A stretch of 6,097 nt of DNA from Aquificaceae bacterium (GTDB lineage Bacteria; Aquificota; Aquificia; Aquificales; Aquificaceae): assembly GCA_025057245.1 (NCBI GenBank), contig JANWYC010000069.1:1-6097 (forward strand), given 5' to 3'. Each line of letters opens with the position of its first letter. The stretch's first letter is position 1. This document shows positions 1-5,424 of this stretch, one piece after another. The position numbers were made by a program, and so were the translations under genes. A model generated the notes under the pieces. It had not been told where the DNA came from, ran no database searches, and saw nothing but the letters and a program-made list of their open reading frames with translations.

Positions 1-1466
1 TCTACGGATTGTATAACCTCTTTGTCTCTTATAGAACCTCCGGGTTGAATGATGGAAGTTATGCCTGCCTCGTGGGCTATGTCCACACTGTCTTTGAAGG
101 GTAGAAAGGCTTCAGAAGCCATCACGCTACCACTTAGGTCAAACCTGAACCTCTGGGCTTTTGCTATGGCACACCGCAAGCTATCCACCCTTGAGACATT
201 ACCCGAGCCTATGCCTAAGGTTCTGCCATTCTTAGCTATTACTACGGCGTTGGATTTTACGTATTTGCATACCTTCCACGCAAAGAGTAAATCTCTATAC
301 TCCTCATCCGACGGGTGCCTCTGTGATACCGTATGGAGAGACTCGTAGTCCAGATTGTCCTCTTCCTGAATAAGGTAGCCTCCGCTTATTTTCTTTATGT
401 CAAAGGAAAAGGAAAAACCCAGAGCCTGCACTACGCGCAGATTTTTCTTTTTTGAAAACACCTCAAGGGCTTCTTCAGAAAACTCTGGTGCAATAATGAC
501 TTCAAGAAACAGTTCTGTCAGCCTCTCCGCAAGACCTTTGTCCACCTTATCGTTAAAGGCCACTATACCGCCGAAGGCTGACTCTGGGTCGCTCTCGTAG
601 GCTTTGTGAAAAGCTTCCTTAAGGTCTTTTGCTACCGCTACACCACATGGGTTGTTGTGCTTTACTATTACGCAGGCGGGCTGTGAAAATTCACTTACAA
701 GCCTGAGAGCTGAGTCTGTGTCTAAGTAGTTGTTAAAAGACATCTCTTTACCCTGAAGCACCTTTGAACGCGCCGTGCCTAAGTCCTCAAGCGGGTTCTC
801 AAAGAGCCATCCTCTTTGATGTGGGTTCTCACCGTAGCGGAGAGCTCCAGAGAGCTTTAAGGGTAAGGCTGAGTATTCTTGCGGTTGGTCTATGTCAAAC
901 ATACTGGCTAGAGCCTTTGATATGAGAGCATCGTAATAAGCAGTCATGGAAAAGGCTTTTACCGCCAGCTTTTTCCTCTCCTCCAAGGTAAGACCTCCAT
1001 CCCGTATCCTTTCTGCCACCCATTTGTAGTCAGATGGGTCTACTACCACTCCAACCCTGTAAAAGTTTTTTGCGGAAGCTCTTATAAGCGTAGGACCTCC
1101 TATATCCACGAACTCCATAAGCTCTTGCTCTTGTAAATCCTCTCTCAACTTTTCTTCAAAGGGATACAGGTTTACCACCACTATGTCTATAGGTTCTATA
1201 CCCAGCTTTTGTATTTCCTTTCTGTCCTTTTCCACCCAATCTCTAAAAAGGATACCTCCGTGCACCATGGGATGAAGAGTTTTAACCCTACCTTCAAGTA
1301 TTTCAGGAAAGCCCGTAAGCTCTTCCACTGGCAGAACCTTATAGCCCAACTCCTTTATAAACTTAGCAGTTCCTCCTGTGGAAATTATCTGGTAGCCTTT
1401 CTCCACGAGAGCCTTTACAAGTGGCTCAAGTCCTTCCTTGTAATAAACAGAAACGATAGCCTTCAT
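1..1466 (-). CDS. purH: PurH, bifunctional AICAR formyltransferase / IMP cyclohydrolase (C-terminus cut by window edge)
   Basis: Catalyses the last two steps of de novo purine synthesis in the cytoplasm: formylation of AICAR by 10-formyl-THF, then ring closure to IMP. The N-terminal methylglyoxal-synthase-like cyclohydrolase domain (about residues 1-190) shows STGGT (29-33), EGRVKTLHP (58-66) and NLYPF (99-103). The transformylase domain follows, with RYGENPHQ (210-217), LQGKEMSFNNYLD and the catalytic KHNNPCG motif, K269-H270, matching the Lys-His pair of the human enzyme. The frame is open for 488 codons and runs off the left edge. Family members are about 505-530 residues, so roughly the last 15-20 residues should lie outside. 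The ATG at 1466-1464 gives the normal N-terminus (MKAIVSVYYKEGLEPLVKAL). No Shine-Dalgarno is visible before it. The gene is divergent from the pseudouridine synthase gene. Identification is very secure. Confidence 0.97.
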   Translation of the reverse strand, partial: MKAIVSVYYKEGLEPLVKALVEKGYQIISTGGTAKFIKELGYKVLPVEELTGFPEILEGRVKTLHPMVHGGILFRDWVEKDRKEIQKLGIEPIDIVVVNLYPFEEKLREDLQEQELMEFVDIGGPTLIRASAKNFYRVGVVVDPSDYKWVAERIRDGGLTLEERKKLAVKAFSMTAYYDALISKALASMFDIDQPQEYSALPLKLSGALRYGENPHQRGWLFENPLEDLGTARSKVLQGKEMSFNNYLDTDSALRLVSEFSQPACVIVKHNNPCGVAVAKDLKEAFHKAYESDPESAFGGIVAFNDKVDKGLAERLTELFLEVIIAPEFSEEALEVFSKKKNLRVVQALGFSFSFDIKKISGGYLIQEEDNLDYESLHTVSQRHPSDEEYRDLLFAWKVCKYVKSNAVVIAKNGRTLGIGSGNVSRVDSLRCAIAKAQRFRFDLSGSVMASEAFLPFKDSVDIAHEAGITSIIQPGGSIRDKEVIQSV

Positions 1467-1475
1467 AAGTTTAAG

Positions 1476-1481
1476 ATTTTA
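1476..1481 (-). promoter_or_regulatory. Candidate -10 box for purH
   Basis: Read on the minus strand the sequence is TGTAAAAT. TAAAAT matches five of six positions of the sigma-70 -10 consensus and has a TG one base upstream, like an extended -10. No convincing -35 is seen at 16-18 bp. The box ends only 9 bases before the purH ATG, so a start about 7 bases downstream would give an almost leaderless mRNA. That fits the lack of a ribosome binding site. Inferred from sequence only. Confidence 0.35.
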
Positions 1482-1528
1482 CAGTAAGTGGATAACTTAA
1501 CACGCATAAACGCAACGGATAATGTATC

Positions 1529-1539
1529 ATAGCTATACT
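1529..1539 (+). promoter_or_regulatory. Candidate -10 (TATACT) overlapping a palindrome, upstream of the pseudouridine synthase gene
   Basis: TATACT at 1534-1539 matches five of six positions of the -10 consensus and lies 21 bases before the ATG at 1561. No recognisable -35 is present. The perfect palindrome ATAGCTAT (1529-1536) overlaps it and is flanked by GTAT and AC, making an imperfect inverted repeat at 1524-1538. This could be an operator or chance in AT-rich DNA. A GAGG at 1546-1549 is the only Shine-Dalgarno-like sequence, 11 bases from the start codon. Confidence 0.25.
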
Positions 1540-1560
1540 TAAGCTTGAGGCATAAAGGGT

Positions 1561-2529
1561 ATGCCAGATTTCAAGGAAGTTCTGGGCTTTGAAGTCCAAG
1601 AAGAGCAAGAAGGTGTAAGGCTTGACCAATTTCTGTCCGCAGTTTATCCGGAATTTTCCAGAAGCTACCACCAAAAGCTAATAGAAGAGGGCTACGTGTT
1701 TGTGGATAACTGTCAGATGAGAAAGCCTTCCAAAAGGTTGAAAAGGGGGCAAAGCGTAGTCCTTATGGTGCCAGAGCCAGAACCTCTTGACGTTGTTCCT
1801 GAGAACATACCCTTAGACGTGGTTTATGAAGACGAGCAAGCCCTGCTTTTAGTAAAACCCTGCGGGCTTGTGGTTCATCCTTCACCGGGCTACACCTCTG
1901 GCACTTTGGTAAACGCTCTTCTATACCACGTAAAAAGCCTCTCATCCATAGGCGGGGTGGAAAGACCGGGCATAGTTCACAGACTTGATAAGAACACTGC
2001 GGGTCTTATGGTAGTGGCGAAAACTGACCTGTCTCATAAAGCTCTTGGAGAGCAGTTTAAGGACAGAAAAGTAGAGAAATTCTACAGAGCTTTAGTTAAA
2101 GGCTTACCGCCTTGGGATTACCAGCTTATAGATACACCCATAGGCAGGCACGCAATAGACAGGAAGAGGTTCGCAGTTAGAGAAGAGGGCAAGCCTGCAA
2201 AAAGTGAAGTTTGGGTGCTCCAAAGGTTCAAGAAGCAAGAGGTTAGTCTTTTGAAGGTTAAAATTCACACAGGCAGGACACATCAGATAAGAGTTCACTT
2301 GTCTTCCCTTGGATATCCAGTGTTGGGGGATACGACCTACGGTTTTAAAAAGAGCTCCATTCACAGAGACATTCTAAGAGCCATGGGGGACTGTCATATG
2401 CTTATAAGCTACCATCTTGCCTTTGAACACCCAGTAAGCAGGGAATGGATGGTTTTTGAAATACAAGACCCAGAACCTTTCAAAAGCACCCTATCACTGA
2501 TACAACAGCTTGAGGAACAGCTCTCTTAA
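1561..2529 (+). CDS. rluD: RluD-family 23S rRNA pseudouridine synthase
   Basis: Predicted to isomerise uridine to pseudouridine in large-subunit rRNA. The 322-residue protein has the RluA/RluD architecture: an N-terminal S4 RNA-binding domain (about 17-70, starting GVRLDQFLS) and the synthase domain (about 85-300). Visible motifs are KPCGLVVHPSPG (99-110), the catalytic loop HRLDKNTAGL (140-149) with catalytic Asp143, TGRTHQIRVH (238-247) and YPVLGD (252-257). The usual HRLDxxTSG has Ala instead of Ser here, a tolerated change outside the catalytic Asp. The length is normal for RluD, and the ATG at 1561 leaves a short tail before S4. The gene is divergent from purH, and its last 36 bp overlap the end of lpxB on the other strand. 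The exact target uridines cannot be read from sequence; RluC or another RluA-family specificity is possible, though an S4 domain with this length favours RluD. Confidence 0.93.
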   Translation: MPDFKEVLGFEVQEEQEGVRLDQFLSAVYPEFSRSYHQKLIEEGYVFVDNCQMRKPSKRLKRGQSVVLMVPEPEPLDVVPENIPLDVVYEDEQALLLVKPCGLVVHPSPGYTSGTLVNALLYHVKSLSSIGGVERPGIVHRLDKNTAGLMVVAKTDLSHKALGEQFKDRKVEKFYRALVKGLPPWDYQLIDTPIGRHAIDRKRFAVREEGKPAKSEVWVLQRFKKQEVSLLKVKIHTGRTHQIRVHLSSLGYPVLGDTTYGFKKSSIHRDILRAMGDCHMLISYHLAFEHPVSREWMVFEIQDPEPFKSTLSLIQQLEEQLS

Positions 2530-3597
2530 CCTTTGAATTGCACTTTCTCCACCCAGAACTTCCCTAAGCTCCTTAAAGCTCTTCTCCATCTCCTTTTTCA
2601 ATTCTGGGTTTTCTTCAAACTTTTTAGCAAGCCTGCACAACTTCTCTGGGCTTTTTTGCACCAGCTCTGGGATTACCTCTCTTTGAAGTATAAGGTTTGT
2701 TAAAGCCACATGTTTAACCTTTACCAAAAGCCTTCCTATTAAGTATGTAATGGGGTTTACTCTGTAGAAGACCAGATGTGGAGCTCCCAGAAGGCTTGCC
2801 TCAAGCTCTGCAGTTCCGCTGGCAAGAAGGGTAAAGTCTGCGTATGCCATTAGGTTATAAGAGGGATTTTCCATATCCTTGGTCGTTAGCAGTTTTACTG
2901 GAAAGCCATTAAACTGAGCCTGTAGGTAATCTCTAAAGCTCTCAAAGGTAGGGATAAGCACTGGCAACTTAGGTTTTAAACACTCTAAGACCTTTACCAA
3001 GTAGGGTGCATGCCTCTTTATCTCGCTCCATCTACTACCAGGAAGTAGGGCTAAGTATTTTTCACCGCCAGCTACCGCTTTAACCTCCTTCTCTTCAAGG
3101 CTGGGTTTGGTAAGGTCTATTAGGGGGTGTCCCACAAAGTGAACGAAAAAGCCTTCTCTTGCATACCTTTTGTAAAAGTCCACTTCAAAGGGTAGTATAA
3201 CCACCATATGGTCTACCATTCGAGAGATTAGCTTTGCTCTGCCCTCTTTCCAAGCCCAGACCTGAGGCGAGATAAAGTAAATAACCTTCTTTACCTTTTT
3301 TCTTATCCTTTTCAAGAGTGGCAGGTTAAAAGCTGGCGCATCGCAGAGTATAAAGGCATCCATCTCGGGTGCCATTTTTTCAATGCGCTTCCATAAACCA
3401 TAGACAAAAGGCACTTTTGGAACTGCCTCCACTATACCCACTACGGACAGGTCTTCTATCTTAGCCAGACTTTTAAAGCCAATGGACTCAAGCCTTTCAT
3501 CCGTTATGCCGTAGAATTCAACGCCTGCAATGTCTTTAAAAATGTGGTATACATAATTACTGGCTGAACGCTCGCCCACGGATAGAAAAACCTTCAT
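2494..3597 (-). CDS. lpxB: LpxB, lipid-A-disaccharide synthase
   Basis: A GT19 glycosyltransferase that joins UDP-2,3-diacylglucosamine to lipid X, giving the beta-1,6 lipid A disaccharide and UDP. It acts at the inner face of the cytoplasmic membrane. The 367 residues (E. coli has 382) contain DAPAFN (86-91, equivalent to E. coli DAPDFN whose first Asp is the essential D98), SPQVWAWKEGR (110-120), GHPLID (156-161), LPGSRWSEI (185-193), ASGTAELEASLLGAP (259-273), the YRVNPITY segment and VIPELVQ (308-314). The N-terminal glycine-rich motif, GEASGD in E. coli, is GERSAS here (8-13). The start ATG overlaps the stop of the upstream gene (ATGA), with no good Shine-Dalgarno, suggesting translational coupling. 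The gene ends convergently inside the tail of the pseudouridine synthase gene. Presence of lpxB indicates a Gram-negative envelope. Confidence 0.96.
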   Translation of the reverse strand: MKVFLSVGERSASNYVYHIFKDIAGVEFYGITDERLESIGFKSLAKIEDLSVVGIVEAVPKVPFVYGLWKRIEKMAPEMDAFILCDAPAFNLPLLKRIRKKVKKVIYFISPQVWAWKEGRAKLISRMVDHMVVILPFEVDFYKRYAREGFFVHFVGHPLIDLTKPSLEEKEVKAVAGGEKYLALLPGSRWSEIKRHAPYLVKVLECLKPKLPVLIPTFESFRDYLQAQFNGFPVKLLTTKDMENPSYNLMAYADFTLLASGTAELEASLLGAPHLVFYRVNPITYLIGRLLVKVKHVALTNLILQREVIPELVQKSPEKLCRLAKKFEENPELKKEMEKSFKELREVLGGESAIQRLRELFLKLLYQ

Positions 3598-4010
3598 GAA
3601 GACTTTAGGAAGAGAACAAAGGCACCTTCTCCAACCCTTTCTACCCTCGCCCTTACACCTTCCACTGTTACAAATAAGGCATGGTTTATCTCCACCCTGC
3701 CCGAACTTCTTATGCTTACATATCTGTCTTCCTCGTAATCTTCTGTAGAGTTTTTAAAGATAACCTTCAGGTATGCTCCGTCATGATGTTCCATGACCTC
3801 TGTGAAAACCACGCTCATGTAGTTATTCTCTTCCACACACTCCTTCCAGAGAGCTTCCAGTTCCTCCGCCTTCAGCTCTACTCTCGTGCCAAACTCTATG
3901 TCTTCGGGGTCAACGGTCTTTATAAGCTCTTCTATTCTTGGTCTTATGGCATCTCCTACCCTTTTCAACTTTAAGAGAGCTTCCTCTTTGTATTCCTCTT
4001 TTATGGGCAT
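3594..4010 (-). CDS. Conserved-looking hypothetical protein, 138 aa, coupled to lpxB
   Basis: I do not recognise this protein. It has no signal peptide, no membrane segment and no cysteine pattern (one Cys only). Roughly the first 60 residues are rich in Lys, Glu and Leu and look helical (for example EEALLKLKRVGDAIRPRIEE). The rest, from about residue 64, alternates hydrophobic and polar residues as in beta strands (YMSVVFTEV, AYLKVIFKN, ALFVTVEGVRARVERV). It is acidic overall and probably cytoplasmic. Its codon use matches its neighbours. It lies 15 bp after the dehydrogenase stop, and its TGA overlaps the lpxB ATG by 4 bp, so it is very likely a real gene in one transcript with both. The ATG at 4010-4008 has only a weak GCGG/GGTAA-like sequence upstream. 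A link to lipid A synthesis is suggested only by position. Confidence 0.8.
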   Translation of the reverse strand: MPIKEEYKEEALLKLKRVGDAIRPRIEELIKTVDPEDIEFGTRVELKAEELEALWKECVEENNYMSVVFTEVMEHHDGAYLKVIFKNSTEDYEEDRYVSIRSSGRVEINHALFVTVEGVRARVERVGEGAFVLFLKSS

Positions 4011-4025
4011 AATAATATTTTACCG

Positions 4026-5057
4026 CTATTCCACTCTTAGAACCACCTTTCCAAAGTGTTTGGAAGATTCTAAAGACCTATGAGCTTCTACCGCATGCTT
4101 TAGGTCAAAAACCTTGTCTACCACAGGCTTTAGTATGCCTCTTTCAAAGAGCTCTGTTATCTTAAAAAGGTCTGCTCTCGGACCCATGTATACACCTATA
4201 AGCTGTATCTCCCTAACAAAGATGTATCTTATGTCTATTTGAGACTCAGAGCCAGTGGTGGTGCCGAAGAAAACCAACTTTCCACCCTTTTTTAAACACT
4301 GAACGCTTTTCCAAAAGGTCGCACTACCCACATGGTCCACCACCACATCAACGCCTTCTTTAAAGAGCTCTCTAACCCTGTTAACCACATCCTCACGGTA
4401 GTGGTCTATTACTACGTCCGCACCCAGCTCCTTACACATCTTAGCCTTTTCATCAGAGCCTGCAGTGGCTATGGTAAAGGCGTTAAACAGCTTTGCAACC
4501 TGTATGCCGGCTACACCCACACCAGAAGAGCCTGCCCAAAAAAGCACTTTATGGTATGGTTTAATCTGAGCCTTGTTTACCAATGCATTCCAAACGGTAA
4601 GGAAAGTGAGTGGATAACTGCTTGCTTCTTCAAAGCTAAGGTTCTTAGGTTTTCTTATAATGTTCCTTGCGGGAACGCTTACATACTGTGCATAGCCACC
4701 TTTTGCTTTTAGACCGAGTATGTCGTAGCTCTTACAGTGGTTATCTTGACCAGACTGACAGTCATAACAAACACCGCAAGAAAGCCCTGGAGCAACTATG
4801 ACTTCATCACCCTCCTCCACGTCCTTTACCAGACTGCCCACCTTCTCTACAACACCACTCACATCAGAACCGAGTATGTGAGGCAAGTCAGGCTTTACCG
4901 CCAAAGCACCCATCCTCACCCATATGTCAAGGTGGTTAAGAGCTACAGCCTTGACGCGCACCAGCACATGGCCTTCTTCCAAGGAAGGCTCCCTAAAGTC
5001 CTCCACATACCTGAGATTCTCCACACCGCCAAAGTCTCCAAGTATTACCGCTTTCAT
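4026..5057 (-). CDS. Zinc-type (MDR superfamily) alcohol dehydrogenase / quinone-oxidoreductase-like protein
   Basis: A medium-chain dehydrogenase/reductase of 343 residues, predicted to be a soluble NAD(P)H-dependent oxidoreductase. The N-terminal GroES-like domain contains LNHLDIWVRMG (40-50) and GSDVSGVVEKVG (63-74). Four cysteines at 94, 97, 100 and 108 match the structural-zinc lobe. The Rossmann domain has AGSSGVGVAG (175-184, GxGxxG). The segment after the second strand, ATAGSDEK (198-205), lacks the acidic residue typical of NAD-specific members, so NADPH is likely. The usual catalytic-zinc Cys and the GHE motif are replaced by Asn41 and GSD (63-65), so an ordinary zinc alcohol dehydrogenase reaction is doubtful. 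The substrate is unknown. The ATG at 5057-5055 is preceded by GGATGG (5065-5070), a fair Shine-Dalgarno 7 bases away. It is the first gene of a three-gene run ending in lpxB. Confidence 0.9.
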   Translation of the reverse strand: MKAVILGDFGGVENLRYVEDFREPSLEEGHVLVRVKAVALNHLDIWVRMGALAVKPDLPHILGSDVSGVVEKVGSLVKDVEEGDEVIVAPGLSCGVCYDCQSGQDNHCKSYDILGLKAKGGYAQYVSVPARNIIRKPKNLSFEEASSYPLTFLTVWNALVNKAQIKPYHKVLFWAGSSGVGVAGIQVAKLFNAFTIATAGSDEKAKMCKELGADVVIDHYREDVVNRVRELFKEGVDVVVDHVGSATFWKSVQCLKKGGKLVFFGTTTGSESQIDIRYIFVREIQLIGVYMGPRADLFKITELFERGILKPVVDKVFDLKHAVEAHRSLESSKHFGKVVLRVE

Positions 5058-5083
5058 AGCTTTACCATCCAGTTTTTCTTACA

Positions 5084-5098
5084 CACTCAACCACTCAA
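5084..5098. repeat. Short direct repeat (CACTCAA x2) upstream of the dehydrogenase gene
   Basis: CACTCAA occurs at 5084-5090 and 5092-5098, one base apart. On the minus strand this reads TTGAGTGGTTGAGTG, ending 27 bases before the dehydrogenase ATG. The 8-bp spacing is less than one helical turn. Each copy resembles a -35 (TTGAGT), but no -10 at a proper distance follows. It could be a regulator site or chance. Confidence 0.3.
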
Positions 5099-5316
5099 AA
5101 AGGAAAAACATGGAAAAGCCTCACGACCTGCAGTCTCCCAACATAGCTAAACTCCGCCAAGAATGAAATTGGACTCATGGAGTATGCTTTAGCGTAAGCA
5201 TTTATTCCACGCCTCAGGTTCAGGGATGTAGCAAGCATCCCTACCAGTAAGCCCATTGCCTTACCTCGCAGGCACTTATACTGTTCACTGTTCAGATTTT
5301 GAACAAACTTCCTCAT
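5095..5316 (-). pseudogene. Possible decayed C-terminal end of an IS200/IS605-type TnpB
   Basis: A 73-codon frame, open from an ATG at 5316, gives MRKFVQNLNSEQYKC, then ATSLNLRRGINAYAK. The spacing and flavour recall the end of TnpB proteins: a zinc-ribbon half of the type KxxNLxxSxRxYKCxxCG, then DRDxNASxNLxRRG. The second cysteine of the ribbon and the catalytic-type DRD residues are missing (about 14 residues, mostly hydrophobic, between YKC and the ATSLNL stretch). No upstream TnpB sequence precedes it; icd begins about 110 bp away. If real, it is a non-functional 3' remnant whose sequence overlaps the candidate structured RNA, as tnpB 3' ends overlap their omegaRNAs. The match is weak and made by eye, and the frame may be a chance open frame. 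Confidence 0.28.
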
Positions 5317-5371
5317 CTGAACGGTAATGGCTTACGGAACGCCGTGTAAACGCATCCTCCACCTGACACGG
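5178..5371 (-). ncRNA. Candidate structured RNA, possibly an omegaRNA-like remnant
   Basis: Base-pairing potential (plus coordinates) is as follows. Stem 1: 5342-5347 with 5366-5371 (CCGTGT/ACACGG). Stem 2: 5323-5337 with 5244-5265, 15 pairs with bulges at 5246, 5252 and 5256-5260. Stem 3: 5290-5297 with 5315-5322, a perfect 8-bp GTTCAGAT/ATCTGAAC, directly abutting stem 2. Stem 4: 5223-5228 with 5236-5241 (GGGATG/CATCCC). Stem 5: 5184-5189 with 5196-5201, extended by 5178-5181 with 5206-5209. The stem 1 loop (5361-5365, ACCTG) could form a pseudoknot with CAGGT at 5215-5219. Tandem CTGTTCA (5281-5294) lies beside stem 3. The minus strand is preferred because a promoter-like pair lies upstream and because the weak TnpB-like frame has that orientation; the pairing itself does not decide the strand. 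It resembles no housekeeping RNA I know (no tmRNA or RNase P signatures). Confidence 0.45.
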
Positions 5372-5392
5372 TCAAGAAGGCAGTAACTAAAT

Positions 5393-5424
5393 ACTATATT
5401 GAACAACCTTCTTCATGCGGTCAA
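5393..5424 (-). promoter_or_regulatory. Candidate promoter for the structured RNA or dehydrogenase operon
   Basis: On the minus strand TTGACC (5419-5424, five of six with TTGACA) begins just after the icd stop. TATAGT (5393-5398, five of six with TATAAT) follows after a 20-bp spacer, longer than the optimal 17. Transcription would begin near 5386 and pass through the inverted-repeat cluster toward the dehydrogenase gene. Both boxes are good but the spacing is poor, so support is modest. Confidence 0.3.

Larger units (their letters stand above)
5058..5424. other. 367-bp intergenic region between icd and the dehydrogenase gene
   Basis: No complete, recognisable protein gene lies here. Reading from icd toward the dehydrogenase (minus strand), it holds a 9-codon open frame just after the icd stop, a promoter-like pair, a dense cluster of inverted repeats (5178-5371), a pyrimidine-rich stretch with several T runs (about 5100-5118) that may weakly terminate transcription, and the short leader of the dehydrogenase gene with a direct repeat. 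It is much longer than the other spacers in this window (94 and 15 bp), which suggests an insertion or an RNA gene. Confidence 0.85.

Noticed and set aside
1209..1487. Open plus-strand frame of 92 codons within and past the purH start
   Set aside because: It lies antisense to strongly conserved purH coding sequence and its translation has no recognisable features.
4332..5150. Two long plus-strand frames opposite the dehydrogenase gene
   Set aside because: They are antisense shadows; the minus-strand frame has clear MDR family motifs throughout.
5100..5150. Intrinsic terminator on the minus strand at the T runs near 5100-5118
   Set aside because: The T runs are interrupted and the preceding sequence gives only a 3-bp GAC/GTC stem around CTGCAG, too weak to call.
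5178..5371. 6S RNA, tmRNA or RNase P RNA
   Set aside because: The stems do not make the single long rod with central bubble of 6S RNA, and the conserved tmRNA and RNase P sequence blocks are absent on both strands.
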